In this document: piece after piece, positions 26,001 to 33,360 of the stretch
Position numbering within the stretch: position 1 is the stretch's first letter
Layout of the letters: each line of letters opens with the position of its first letter
From: Candidatus Wallbacteria bacterium
GTDB taxonomy: Bacteria; Muiribacteriota; UBA6191; JACPRK01
Reading direction: 5' to 3'
DNA: 64,000 nt
Assembly: GCA_016213845.1 (NCBI GenBank)
Contig: JACQZN010000030.1
Coordinates: 1 to 64,000, forward strand
Position numbers and translations under genes: made by a program
Notes under the pieces: generated by a model
The model's input: only the letters and a program-made list of their open reading frames with translations
Told to the model about the DNA's origin: nothing
Database searches by the model: none

Positions 26001-26295
26001 CGGATTCATCGCGGGCGCGGGCATCGTGGTGCGCAACTCCATCATCCTGGTGGACTTCATCGAGATGCGACGCGCGAGCGGCATGCCGCTCGACGACGCG
26101 GTCGTGGACGCGGGGGCGGTCCGATTCCGGCCGATGCTCTTGACGGCCTCGGCGGTGGTGGTCGGCTCGGGCGTCATCCTGTTCGACCCGATCTTCCAGG
26201 GGCTGGCCATCAGCCTGATCGCGGGCGAAGTGGCGTCGACGCTGCTGTCGCGCGTGGCGATCCCGATCCTCTACCACCGCAGCCAGCAGGCGTAG
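23071..26295 (+). CDS. RND-family efflux permease (AcrB-like)
   Basis: A 1074-residue inner-membrane proton-driven pump. It has the duplicated RND layout: a first helix near residues 20-35, a periplasmic porter domain ([20 protein letters not shown]), a helix bundle (about 365-540) with the proton-relay aspartates in [17 protein letters not shown], a second porter domain and a second bundle (about 855-1070). The ATG overlaps the adaptor stop. Its subfamily (HAE1 drug type or another) cannot be fixed from motifs alone. Placement behind a sigma-54-type promoter with a CBS protein is not the usual setting for a drug pump and may link it to export of a stress-related or respiratory metabolite. 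Confidence 0.9.
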   Translation: MKSAQGAMEAIVRAFVDSRLTPLVALSTILLGLFAILATPREEEPQITVPMMDVFVDFPGASAAEVEQRISIPMEKKLMEIPGVEYVYGTSMPGSAMAVVRFYVGEDEERSIVKLYNKLHSNFDLIPPGAGQPLVKPRSIDDVPVLALTLWGEGLDHHTLRRVAGELDDHLKQVPEVSMTTLIGGQRRQLRVVLDRARMEVHGVDPASILGAIRDSSTGRAAGSFSWQDREVKVDAGGRIRNAAELGSLVVAVTAARAGQGGSAGAARPVHLRDVAAIEDGPEEPRDLVYHGAGGRRHAAVTIAVAKRKGANAVDVSEQVLARVEALRGKLLPSTVQVSVTRDYGATAREKSNELLEHLAIAVVSVSILIALFLGVRPALVVLVAVPTTLALTLFIYFLYGYTINRVTLFALIFSIGILVDDPIVDVENVVRHFQLPENKGRPLLEVTVEAVNEVRSPLILATFAVIFAILPMAFVRGLMGPYMRPIPIGASTAMLFSMAIAFLVTPWAALKLLGGGGAGHAHEVEEGATDRLYRRFMGALIRQRRLGTAFLAAVVVLLLGAMALVPLAAVQVKMLPFDNKSEFQLILDMPEGTTLERTAQVAFELGDAVGRMPEVVDYQIHTATSGPYSFNGLVRHYFLRALPHQADLQVNLRPKHERAEQSHDIARRARKLLAPIAVRNGARLKVSEVPPGPPVLQTLVAEIYGPSHERQAEYAARVRDVFERTPGVVDVDWYVEDPQPKLDLRVDHAKAALAGISVTRITDAASIALGGLTAGLARMEREKEDVPIVLRLPREQRSGPGALGRLSLASAGGAMVPLSELVRFAALDGREQSATAPGLETTERPWLYRKNLRRVIYVTADVAGEIESPVYAISALEAALDRLDGPRVPRLAAAQPSGTEELALKWDGEWHITYEVFRDLGLAFAAVMILMYMLVVAWFQSFVTPLVILTPVPLSLIGILPAHWLMGAFFTATSMIGFIAGAGIVVRNSIILVDFIEMRRASGMPLDDAVVDAGAVRFRPMLLTASAVVVGSGVILFDPIFQGLAISLIAGEVASTLLSRVAIPILYHRSQQA

Positions 26296-26304
26296 GCGCG
26301 GCGC

Positions 26305-26320
26305 TGGTACGTTAGTTGCG
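26305..26320 (+). promoter_or_regulatory. Sigma-54-type promoter upstream of 26421 gene
   Basis: TGGTACGTTAGTTGCG has GG-N10-GC spacing and a TTGC -12 box, just after the RND stop. The predicted start near 26331 lies 90 nt before the GTG at 26421. Confidence 0.65.
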
Positions 26321-26420
26321 GCTTGCGGAGCAGCGCGTCGAATCGGCCCGGCGCCCGTGCCTGCGGACTTGGAGTCCGACCGTAGACAACAGTAACAGCG
26401 GTGACCAGGAGGGGGCCGTC

Positions 26421-26738
26421 GTGCCATTCATCTGGGAAGGAAACCACTCGGACGTGAGGCCCGCGACCCTGGTGGGCCGGATCGAGGAAGAGGTCCTCTA
26501 CGTGTTGCGCAACCGCGGCCGCAGCGAGCTGAGGTTCCTGCTGGTGCTGCTCGACGACGAGTTTCCGGAGGCCAAAGCGACCGACCTGGCGCAGGCCGTC
26601 GGCAACCTCATCGACCACGGCTTGGCCTCGGTGGGCCGATGCGACCACAGCACGGCCGATCACATGAGCTGCGGCTGCATCACGCTGGAGCTGGCGAACT
26701 GGCTGGAGGCGGAAGGGCCCCAGGAGCGCGAGTCGTGA
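26421..26738 (+). CDS. Small cysteine/histidine-containing protein, unknown
   Basis: A 105-residue soluble protein. GTG at 26421 is chosen because AGGAGG lies about 8 nt upstream; the open frame reaches back to 26316 without family-like sequence. The first two-thirds are helical (VGRIEEEVLYVLRNRGRSEL, DLAQAVGNLIDHGLASV), resembling a winged-helix fold in outline. The C-terminal third has RCDHSTADHMSCGCITLEL, a Cys/His group that could bind metal or an iron-sulfur cluster. I do not recognise the family. It has its own -24/-12 promoter and precedes the molybdoenzyme-chaperone cluster, so a redox-regulatory or maturation role is possible from context only. Confidence 0.6.
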   Translation: MPFIWEGNHSDVRPATLVGRIEEEVLYVLRNRGRSELRFLLVLLDDEFPEAKATDLAQAVGNLIDHGLASVGRCDHSTADHMSCGCITLELANWLEAEGPQERES

Positions 26739-26795
26739 AGGCGACCCGCCGGCCCCGTGGGGCATTCTGTCCTGATGACGCGCGTCATCGCGGCG

Positions 26796-26811
26796 GGGCA
26801 CCGTTCTTGCG
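26796..26811 (+). promoter_or_regulatory. Sigma-54-type promoter for the leader/TorD cluster
   Basis: GGGCACCGTTCTTGCG has GG-N10-GC spacing, GGCAC and TTGC. The predicted start near 26822 lies 59 nt before the ATG at 26881. Confidence 0.7.
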
Positions 26812-26880
26812 AGCAGGTTCACGAGGCGAGGGGAGTCCCCTCCGCCCGGACCTGTGAGCGCCGCAGGCCGGGAGGCGCCC

Positions 26881-27051
26881 ATGACCATCAAGCGACACTT
26901 CTTCCTCAAGTCCTCGGCACTGGGAGCGACGCTCCTGGCGGACCCGAGCGAGGTGCTGAGCTTCGTTCACCTGGAGGCGCTCGACTTCGTGGACGACCTG
27001 CTCGGCTACTACCCGCCAGCGGACTGGGAGCAGAACCGCACGACGCGATGA
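26881..27051 (+). CDS. 56-aa ORF resembling a Tat leader/N-terminus of a NarG-type molybdoenzyme
   Basis: A short but well-started ORF (GGGAGG 8 nt before ATG). Residues 4-10 read KRHFFLK, close to a twin-arginine signal with Lys-Arg instead of Arg-Arg, followed by a hydrophobic stretch. The end, YYPPADWEQNRTTR, recalls the YPxRDWE region near the mature N-terminus of type II DMSO-reductase-family catalytic subunits such as NarG, SerA or PcrA. The rest of such an enzyme (about 800-1200 residues) is absent. The stop overlaps the TorD-like gene's ATG by 4 nt. Either this is the remnant of a molybdoenzyme gene joined cleanly to its chaperone, or it is a genuine small protein. The molybdoenzyme similarity rests on short motifs. 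Confidence 0.55.
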   Translation: MTIKRHFFLKSSALGATLLADPSEVLSFVHLEALDFVDDLLGYYPPADWEQNRTTR

Positions 27052-27782
27052 GCGACCCGCGGACACATACTTCGCCCACGGATCGGCGCGCGCCCTCCAC
27101 GGAGATCATGGAGGCGATGGCCTGCCACCACGCCTACTGGGCGGCCAGCTGCCTGCTGGGCTTTCCAAGGCCGGGACTCTTCGACGAGCTCTCGCGCTTC
27201 ACGTTTCTGTGGGAGCTCGAGCTGGCGGTGAGCTGCTTGCCGCGCGCAGATCAGCTCAGGGACGAGGCCGCGGCGTTGACGCGGCACTGGAAGAAATCGT
27301 CCTCGAAGGATGCGTCGAGTCTGGAGGAGCGGTACCTGAGGGTGGTGGGCAAGGCGTCGCGCTCCAACGTGGGCTTCACGGAGGTCGATCGCGATCCGGC
27401 CGACTGGGAGCGACTGGGGCTCAAGCTGGGAGACGTGACGTCGTTCTACGCGGCGTTCGGGGTGCGCGTGCCTGCCGGCGAGAGCGAGCGTGAGGACCAC
27501 GTGGCCACGGAGCTTGAGTTTGAAGGGTTTCTCACCCTGAAGGAGGCGTACGCGCTGGGCGAGGAGGACCTGGCGCACGCCGAGCTTTGCCGCAACGCCC
27601 GGCGGCGCTTCCTGCACGAGCACCTGGCGCCCGCGCTGCTGGCGTTCGACGAGCAGTTCCGGCGCGTCTGCGACGACGGGTTCTACTCGGCGGCTTCCCG
27701 ATTCGCCGCCGAGCTGGTACGGTGGGATTGCCGGAGGCTCGGAATGACTCGCCTGGGCGGCCCGGGAGGCAACGGAGCGTGA
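27048..27782 (+). CDS. TorD/DmsD/NarJ-family molybdoenzyme chaperone
   Basis: A 244-residue cytoplasmic all-helical protein. The key family signature REDHVATELEFEGFLTLKEA (about residues 146-165) is followed by the downstream FLHEHLAPALLAFDEQF segment, matching chaperones that bind the leader of a Tat-exported molybdenum enzyme and hold it until cofactor insertion. It is translationally coupled to the 56-residue leader-like ORF upstream and to the unknown gene downstream (GTGA overlap). No full molybdoenzyme is encoded in this window, so its client is either elsewhere in the genome or lost. The cluster sits behind a -24/-12 promoter. Confidence 0.87.
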   Translation: MSDPRTHTSPTDRRAPSTEIMEAMACHHAYWAASCLLGFPRPGLFDELSRFTFLWELELAVSCLPRADQLRDEAAALTRHWKKSSSKDASSLEERYLRVVGKASRSNVGFTEVDRDPADWERLGLKLGDVTSFYAAFGVRVPAGESEREDHVATELEFEGFLTLKEAYALGEEDLAHAELCRNARRRFLHEHLAPALLAFDEQFRRVCDDGFYSAASRFAAELVRWDCRRLGMTRLGGPGGNGA

Positions 27783-28297
27783 TCGATTCCCACTCCACAC
27801 GACTGCTGTGGAAGCTGCTGGAGCGCCACTACGGCGTCCGCCGCCAGCTCGAATCGCTCGACGCCAGCGTCGACAAGAGCGGACGTTACAGTCCCGAAAG
27901 TGCCCGCGTCATGGCCGGCGCGGGCCGGCGGTACGTGCAGCTGATGGAGCTGGCCAGCCTCAAGGACTTCGAAGAGGAGGAGCTCCTGACCTGTCTCGGC
28001 GGCCCATTGCGCGGCCGAGTGCTGCTGGCCAAGCCGCACATCTCGGGCTCACTCAGGACGCTGAAGTTGATGGCGGAAGCGCTGGCGAAGTCCGCAGCGG
28101 CCCTCGAGGAGGGCCGGCGGGAGGCACACGAGTCCTCGTTGGGCCTGTGTCGGGAGTTCTCGCGAATGCTCGGCCACCTGATCGACCTGCAGGACGAGAT
28201 GGTGAGTGACATCCTCGAGAGCATGCTTCGGCCCGAGCAATTGGGGGCGACCGCTTCTGCTCCTGGGCAACGGCCACTAGCTGCCGGAGACTCCTGA
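27779..28297 (+). CDS. Helical protein of unknown function, coupled to TorD-like gene
   Basis: A 172-residue soluble protein predicted to be nearly all helix, with no signal peptide and only two cysteines. Its GTG overlaps the TorD-like stop by 4 nt, so it belongs to the same transcription unit. The central region (GGPLRGRVLLAKPHISGSLRTL) and the C-terminal helices (EFSRMLGHLIDLQDEMVSDI) match nothing that I recognise. The context suggests an accessory factor for the same exported redox enzyme, but this is inference only. Confidence 0.65.
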   Translation: MIDSHSTRLLWKLLERHYGVRRQLESLDASVDKSGRYSPESARVMAGAGRRYVQLMELASLKDFEEEELLTCLGGPLRGRVLLAKPHISGSLRTLKLMAEALAKSAAALEEGRREAHESSLGLCREFSRMLGHLIDLQDEMVSDILESMLRPEQLGATASAPGQRPLAAGDS

Positions 28298-28375
28298 CTG
28301 CGCGCGGCCCCTGACGAGAAGCCCGATTGCCCGGCAGCGCCCGGCGAGTCACCAGCGGCTCGAGGGCGGCTGAAG

Positions 28376-29578
28376 GTGAAGCGCGGCGCGGAGCGGCCGT
28401 GGACGGCGGCGGTTTCGGACTCCACCATCACGCTCTCCCACGGCTACGATCCGGTCGTCGCCTGCGACTGGGAGGGCCGGCCGTTGCACGTCGTCCGCTC
28501 GGGCAGGACCTATCGCCGTGGCCTGGGCGGGTCACTGCTGGAGAAGGGCTACAGCGCAGGCAAGCGCTGGGCCCGCGTAGAGACCGACCCGGTCCGCGCC
28601 CGCAACATCGTGGAAGAGGCCTTCGAGCTGGTCGAGACCGCGACGGCACGCGCACTGGCGGGTGATTCGCAGGCGCTCCTCAGCGGCCGCGGCACGCCCC
28701 GGGAGCTCCGAGAGCGGCTAGAAGCCTGGCGCGATCGGCGCTCCATCCGGACCCCCAACGACCTGGAGCGCGACCGGCGCCGCTTCGCGCAGGTCTGCCA
28801 GGTACCGCCGATCCTGCCGCCGGACCAGTACCGCGCGCTGGTCATCCAGGTCACGACGGGCTGTCCCTGGAACGCGTGCCGATTCTGCACGCTCTACACG
28901 GATCGACCCTATCAGGTGCTCTCGCCGGAACGGCTGCTGCAGCATGCGACCGACATCGCCGAGTACATGGGCGCCGGCCTCTCGTATCGCCAGAGCGTCT
29001 TTCTGGGCGACGCCAGCTTGTCGCGCCTCTCTCCCGACGCCGTGGCGCGGCGGGTGCGCTTGCTGTCCGACCTGCTGGAGGAGCGGACGCCCCGGCGGTC
29101 CTGGACCTTCCACGCCTTCGCGGATGCGTTCACTCCTGCAGCGTGGCCGGCGCGCTCGCTGGAACCGATGCTCGCGGCCGGCCTCCGGCGCGTCCACGTC
29201 GGGGTCGAATCGGGCAGCCAGGCCGTGCTCGACGCATGCGGTAAGCCGCAGTCGCCCGACAAGGTCGCCCGGTTCGCAAGGAGCCTCAAGGAAGCCGGTC
29301 TCGGACTGAGTGCCATCTTCATCGTCGGCCTGGGCGGCAAACGGCTTGCCGAGGAGCACGTCAACGGCTCGGTCGGACTGATCGAGCGCATGGGGCTCGG
29401 GCCCGGAGACCTCGTCTACCTATCGCCGCTGGTCGGTGCCGTGCCTCAGACGGGCGAGGGATTCGCCGATCTGGATCTGGCCGACGAAGAAGCCGCCTTT
29501 CGGACCCGCCTGGAACCTCTGCGCGCAACTCGCGAGTTCCGGGTTGCGCGTTACGATCTCCGAGAGTTCGTTTACTGA
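28376..29578 (+). CDS. Radical SAM protein (Elp3/MiaB-type core)
   Basis: A 400-residue radical SAM enzyme. An N-terminal segment of about 150 residues precedes the cluster motif GCPWNACRFCTLY near residues 162-174 (CxxxxCxxC spacing with CRFC). It then has FLGDASLSRLSPD and VGVESGSQAVLDACGK, typical of the Elp3/HemN/MiaB-type fold, and GLSAIFIVGLGGKRLAEEH. There is no SPASM-like C-terminus. The substrate is unknown; proteins of this shape are often annotated only as radical SAM proteins. The GTG start at 28376 is weakly supported by GAAGGTG; other starts are possible. It lies 78 nt after the TorD cluster and may be part of it or independent. Confidence 0.75.
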   Translation: MKRGAERPWTAAVSDSTITLSHGYDPVVACDWEGRPLHVVRSGRTYRRGLGGSLLEKGYSAGKRWARVETDPVRARNIVEEAFELVETATARALAGDSQALLSGRGTPRELRERLEAWRDRRSIRTPNDLERDRRRFAQVCQVPPILPPDQYRALVIQVTTGCPWNACRFCTLYTDRPYQVLSPERLLQHATDIAEYMGAGLSYRQSVFLGDASLSRLSPDAVARRVRLLSDLLEERTPRRSWTFHAFADAFTPAAWPARSLEPMLAAGLRRVHVGVESGSQAVLDACGKPQSPDKVARFARSLKEAGLGLSAIFIVGLGGKRLAEEHVNGSVGLIERMGLGPGDLVYLSPLVGAVPQTGEGFADLDLADEEAAFRTRLEPLRATREFRVARYDLREFVY

Positions 29579-29608
29579 GGAAGGGGGGGGAGAAGCGGAT
29601 CGCCAATC

Positions 29609-29671
29609 GAGGGCTTCGCCCCCGAACCCCCACCAAGGGGCCAATGGCCCCCTGGACCCCCATCTGAACTG
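29609..29671 (+). repeat. GC-rich dispersed repeat (type G), copy 1
   Basis: A palindromic GC-rich unit: GGGCTTCGCCCCC, then GAACCCCCACC, then AAGGGGCCAATGGCCCCCTGG. Related copies lie at 31401-31457 and, inverted, at 31739-31799. Confidence 0.8.
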
Positions 29672-29692
29672 CGAGCTCAGACCTTCCAACCA

Positions 29693-31312
29693 ATGGATTG
29701 CTTTGCGAAGCTGGGGCGAGACGTGAGAAGTCCACCCAGAAGCACGGGCGCTCTCGACCCTGCGGCTCGGGCGCGGCAGGAGGCCTTTTACGCGAGCGGG
29801 CCTCGGTACGACGTGCTGGTCATCGGGAGCGGGATGGCCGGACTGACGGCGGCGTCGCTGCTGGCCGCGGCCGGGCGGCGTGTCTGCGTGCTGGAGGCCC
29901 ACGACGCGCCGGGCGGGTACGCGCACAGTTTCCGGATGGGCGACTTCCGCTTCTGCGCCCAGGTCCACTACATCTGGGGTTGCGGGCCGGGTGAGCGGAT
30001 CGACCGGTTCCTCGAGAAGATCGGGGAACACGAGACGATCGAGTTCACGCGACTGGATCCGGACGGCTACGACCACGTCGTGCTGCCCGACGGCTCTCGC
30101 GTGCGAATCCCATGCGGCTTGGAGCGGCTGGCCGAGCGGATCGACGAACGCTTCCCGGGCCAGTACGGGCCGGCTCGAGAGTTCGGCCGCATCCTCGAGC
30201 GGCTGCGAGCGGAGCTTGGCCGGCTGCCGCGCACCATCCGCTGGTGGCAGCCGCTCACGCGCGGCCATGAGTTCCTGGCGCTCCTCCACTACCGGAACCG
30301 GACGCTGGGACAGGTCTTCGACGAGTGCGGGCTTGGCCAAGAGGCGCGCGCCGTGCTCATCGCCAACTCGGGCAACTTCATGCTGCCGCCCTCGCGGCTG
30401 TCGATCCTCGCCTACACGGCCCTCTTCGGCGGCTACGACCGCGGGGCGTACTACCCGAAACGCCACTTCGGCCAGATGGTCGAGCAGCTCGCCGCGAGCA
30501 TCACGCGCCGGCCAGGCTGCCACATCTACTACGAGACCGAAGTGACGCGGCTCGCCACGCGCGGGCGTCGGATCGAGTCGGTCACGACGGCCGACGGCAA
30601 GGATTTCCGCGCGCCGCTCATCCTCTGCAACGCCGACCCGCCTGGGATGGCGCGCCTCATCGGCCTGGAGAAGTTCCCCGAGAGCCAGCGGCGCGCGCTC
30701 GAGTACGAGTACTCGGGAAGCGCCGTCACCGTCTACCTGGGCCTGAAAGGCATCGATCTGCGCGAGTACGGCTTCGGGCGGCACAACACCTGGCACCTGG
30801 AGCAGTGGGATCTGGACCAGACCTGGGAGGAAGCACTGACGCAGGACTGGAGCCGCCCGTGGGTCTTCATGGCGACGCCATCGCTTTACTCCGATGAGCC
30901 GGGCATCGCCCCTGCCGGCGGACAGATCCTGGAGCTGGCGACTGCCGCGAGCTACGACTACTTCCGTGGCCTGCGAGACACTAACCGGGCCCGCTACGAG
31001 AAGGCCAAACGCCACGTGCGCGATCGCCTGATCGACATTGTCTCAGCGCATCACCTGCCCGAGCTCCGGTCGCACATAGCGCTGAAGGTGACCGGCACAC
31101 CGACCACCAACGAAGAGTTCTGCCGGGCCCCCCGCGGACACTCCTACGCCCAGGCGCTGACGCCGGCCAACATGGGCCTCGGCCGACTGGGCAGCCACAC
31201 ACCGTTCGAAAACCTCTACTGGTGCAGCGCCGCCAGCGGCTATCCAGGAGTCAACGGCACCATTGGCACCGGAATGGAGCTCTACACGGAGCTGACCGGC
31301 GACGAGGTGTAG
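29693..31312 (+). CDS. FAD-dependent phytoene-dehydrogenase/CrtISO/retinol-saturase-like oxidoreductase
   Basis: A 539-residue flavoprotein with the dinucleotide-binding motif VIGSGMAGLTAASLLAAAG about 45 residues from the start and the adjacent GGYAHSFRMG. The C-terminus has GYPGVNGTIGTGM, the closing FAD-binding motif of the CrtI/CrtISO/retinol saturase family. The likely reaction is isomerisation or saturation of a polyene or another hydrophobic substrate; no other carotenoid genes are present. ATG at 29693 is used; GTG at 29723 is an alternative, and neither has a clear ribosome-binding site. It is flanked on both sides by GC-rich repeats. Confidence 0.8.
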   Translation: MDCFAKLGRDVRSPPRSTGALDPAARARQEAFYASGPRYDVLVIGSGMAGLTAASLLAAAGRRVCVLEAHDAPGGYAHSFRMGDFRFCAQVHYIWGCGPGERIDRFLEKIGEHETIEFTRLDPDGYDHVVLPDGSRVRIPCGLERLAERIDERFPGQYGPAREFGRILERLRAELGRLPRTIRWWQPLTRGHEFLALLHYRNRTLGQVFDECGLGQEARAVLIANSGNFMLPPSRLSILAYTALFGGYDRGAYYPKRHFGQMVEQLAASITRRPGCHIYYETEVTRLATRGRRIESVTTADGKDFRAPLILCNADPPGMARLIGLEKFPESQRRALEYEYSGSAVTVYLGLKGIDLREYGFGRHNTWHLEQWDLDQTWEEALTQDWSRPWVFMATPSLYSDEPGIAPAGGQILELATAASYDYFRGLRDTNRARYEKAKRHVRDRLIDIVSAHHLPELRSHIALKVTGTPTTNEEFCRAPRGHSYAQALTPANMGLGRLGSHTPFENLYWCSAASGYPGVNGTIGTGMELYTELTGDEV

Positions 31313-31400
31313 GGAGGGGGAAGCTCCTCTCAGGGGCTCCGCCCTCACGCATGCATGAATCTCTGAGACCCCGCACAAACACTGGATGTACTCCAATCCT

Positions 31401-31457
31401 CTCAGGGGCGTCGCCCCCGAACCCCCACCAGGGGGACCTGTCCCCCTGGACCCCCAC
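31401..31457 (+). repeat. GC-rich dispersed repeat (type G), copy 2
   Basis: GGGGCGTCGCCCCCGAACCC followed by CCACCAGGGGGACCTG and TCCCCCTGGACCCCCA; the second half is an inverted repeat able to form a hairpin. Confidence 0.85.
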
Positions 31458-31580
31458 TTGATGCGGGTTTTCCTGTTGTCGGCGCTTGCCAGAGAATTCT
31501 GGACTCGAGAGGTCTTTCGAAAGATCCCTGCATGCGTGAGGGCTCCGCCCCCAGACCCTGGCCAAGGGGCCAAGGGCCCT

Positions 31581-31623
31581 CCTTCGACAAGCCTGTCCTG
31601 AGCTTGCCGAAGGGCTCAGGACA
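31581..31623. repeat. Dispersed palindromic repeat (CCTTCGACAAG type), copy 3
   Basis: CCTTCGACAAGCCTGTCCTG then AGCTTGCCGAAGGGCTCAGG; the same design as the copies around the GIY-YIG gene, with different hairpin bases. Confidence 0.85.
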
Positions 31624-31737
31624 GACTCTGGCCCCCCGCTTGGTCACGGGCCTGGCGTGCATCTCGAGGGTCCTCAGACACATTCGGTCAAGCCGACGAG
31701 ATTGCCTCCGACTCCCGCTTGTCCTGGTGACTGCAGA

Positions 31738-33138
31738 TCACCGGGGGTCCAGGGGGGTACTGCCCCCCTGGTGGGGGTTCGGGGGCAACGCCCCTGATTG
31801 GTCTCTGCTTTTCCCCAGCGCTTTCAACACACTCGCCGCGGCCTTCAGGCCGGAGCGGGCGGCGCCTTCTAGCCAGGGGCCGCCGAGCCAGTCGCCGGCG
31901 AACCAGAGGTTGTCCCGGCCTTGGATGGCGGGCAGGAGTTGGGCCAGGCGGGCAATGTGGGCGGCGGAGTACTTGGGCATGGCCTCGGGCCAGCGGGCGA
32001 GGTCGTGAGGGAGGACGGATTCGGGGACGGCGGCGAGGCCTGGGTGGAGGGACAGGAGCTCGCGTTTGACGGTGGCGAAGACGCGGGCGTCGGGTTCGGC
32101 CAGGAGGTCGCGGGCGGCGTCTTCGTGAAGGCCGGCGTTGGCGAGGGACCAGCCGGCGCGGAAGGTGCGGGTGCCTTTGACGGCCTCGTTGGTGAACTCG
32201 CTGACGACGGCGTTTTCGCACCTGGGGACGTAGAAGCAGTGGGTGGGTCCCAGGGTATCGGCGGGCACGCGGAAGGAGACGTTGAGCGTGGCGGCGTAGC
32301 GGACGCCGGACAGGAGGCGGTCGAGGTCTGGGGCGGGGCGGGACAGGATGCGGCGCGCGGCGGGCGCGGTGGTGGCGAGAACAATCTGGTCGAATGTGTA
32401 GGTACGGGAGTCGGTGGCGAGCTGGAATCCACCGGGTGAGGCGCGTACGTCGAGGACGGGCGTGGAAAGGCGGACGTCGAGTGGTTCGGCCAGCGCGCGG
32501 GGCAGCGCGACCATCTCGCCAGCGAGGTGCTGGATTCCGAAGTTGAAGGCAGGGTCTAGCATCTCGCCCAGAAGCGAAACGAAGGCCGCGGGACTGAGCT
32601 CGTCGGCGGCGTGGAACATCATGCAGGAGCAGAAGCTGTCGAGGATGTAGCGAGCGAACTCGAGGTCGATCATCCGGGTGCAATACTCGAATGCGTCGCC
32701 GGTGTTGAGCTCTTCGGGGGCGCACGAGAGGTCGAAGAAGTCGAGCCCGGGATGGCAGAGCCGGACACGGAGCGCGAAGAGCAAGAGGCGCAGCCGCGTG
32801 CGCAGTGACAGACCCGAGAGGCGCGCCACGTCGGCCGGCCGGCTCATGTTCATCGGGCGCCAGCGGCCGTCGCGCAGGAAGACGTGGGGGACAGGTCCGA
32901 CGTCGACGACCGTCAGCCCGCAGCCAGCGGCCAGGCGGTGCACGAGGGTGTAGGCGTCGACGAGGAAGTTGGCGCCGATGTCGAACGCCAGCCCGTCGCG
33001 CACGCGGGTGCTCATGCGCCCGCCGACCGAGGGTTGGGCCTCGAAGACGACGACCTCGCATCCGGCCCGGGCGAGCTCGCGCGCGCAACTGAGGCCTGCG
33101 ATGCCCGCGCCGATCACCGCTACACGGCTCATCTCCAT
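31738..33138 (-). CDS. FAD-dependent amine oxidase/protoporphyrinogen-oxidase-like protein with a repeat-derived tail
   Basis: A 466-residue flavoprotein with the Rossmann motif AVIGAGIAGLSCARELA near the N-terminus, the GG motif SVGGRMSTR, and a C-terminal FAD motif NLWFAGDWLGGPWLEGA. The sequence class covers monoamine oxidase-like and protoporphyrinogen oxidase-like enzymes; the substrate is not determinable, although heme synthesis would suit the many cytochromes here. The last about 20 residues (SGALPPNPHQGGSTPLDPR) are encoded by an inverted type G repeat that reads through to the stop, so the native C-terminus was probably replaced or extended. ATG at 33138 is used; ATG at 33132 is also possible. 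It is divergent from qNor. Confidence 0.8.
   Translation of the reverse strand: MEMSRVAVIGAGIAGLSCARELARAGCEVVVFEAQPSVGGRMSTRVRDGLAFDIGANFLVDAYTLVHRLAAGCGLTVVDVGPVPHVFLRDGRWRPMNMSRPADVARLSGLSLRTRLRLLLFALRVRLCHPGLDFFDLSCAPEELNTGDAFEYCTRMIDLEFARYILDSFCSCMMFHAADELSPAAFVSLLGEMLDPAFNFGIQHLAGEMVALPRALAEPLDVRLSTPVLDVRASPGGFQLATDSRTYTFDQIVLATTAPAARRILSRPAPDLDRLLSGVRYAATLNVSFRVPADTLGPTHCFYVPRCENAVVSEFTNEAVKGTRTFRAGWSLANAGLHEDAARDLLAEPDARVFATVKRELLSLHPGLAAVPESVLPHDLARWPEAMPKYSAAHIARLAQLLPAIQGRDNLWFAGDWLGGPWLEGAARSGLKAAASVLKALGKSRDQSGALPPNPHQGGSTPLDPR
31739..31799 (-). repeat. GC-rich dispersed repeat (type G), inverted copy inside a CDS 3' end
   Basis: Minus-strand GGGGCGTTGCCCCCGAACCC, CCACCAGGGGGG and CCCCCCTGGACCCCC. 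It supplies the final codons and stop of the FAD oxidoreductase. Confidence 0.85.
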
Positions 33139-33220
33139 GAACCTACGCAACCCGGGCGCCAATCCGGCGGGATTGCTTCCCGGTTGACAGGTGGGCCGGA
33201 TGTCGTGTACATTCCAGACG

Positions 33221-33242
33221 GATGTAAACGATCGTTTACATC
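33221..33242. promoter_or_regulatory. Perfect 22-bp palindrome, candidate activator site for qNor
   Basis: Half-site GATGTAAACGA with its exact complement. Its centre is about 95 bp before the start predicted from the -24/-12 element at 33300, the normal place for a sigma-54 activator. A further half-site ATCGTTTAC occurs at 33330-33338. Confidence 0.65.
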
Positions 33243-33299
33243 GACGAACGCCTAACGAGTCCTTACAGCCCAATTGCAGAGCCATTCTCATCGGTAGCT

Positions 33300-33315
33300 T
33301 GGCACACCAATTGCG
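33300..33315 (+). promoter_or_regulatory. Sigma-54-type promoter for qNor
   Basis: TGGCACACCAATTGCG is one of the best -24/-12 matches in the window. The predicted start near 33326 lies 35 nt before the ATG. Confidence 0.82.
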
Positions 33316-33360
33316 GAGTTCGTCAGTCATCGTTTACCTTTAGATTGGAGGTCTCACGTC

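Larger units (their letters stand above)
31313..31737. other. Repeat-rich intergenic region without genes
   Basis: This 425-bp gap between convergent oxidoreductase genes has no plausible gene. It holds a GC-rich type G repeat (31401-31457), decayed relatives around 31330 and 31535-31565 (GGCTCCGCCC cores), and one CCTTCGACAAG-type repeat (31581-31623). Confidence 0.75.
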
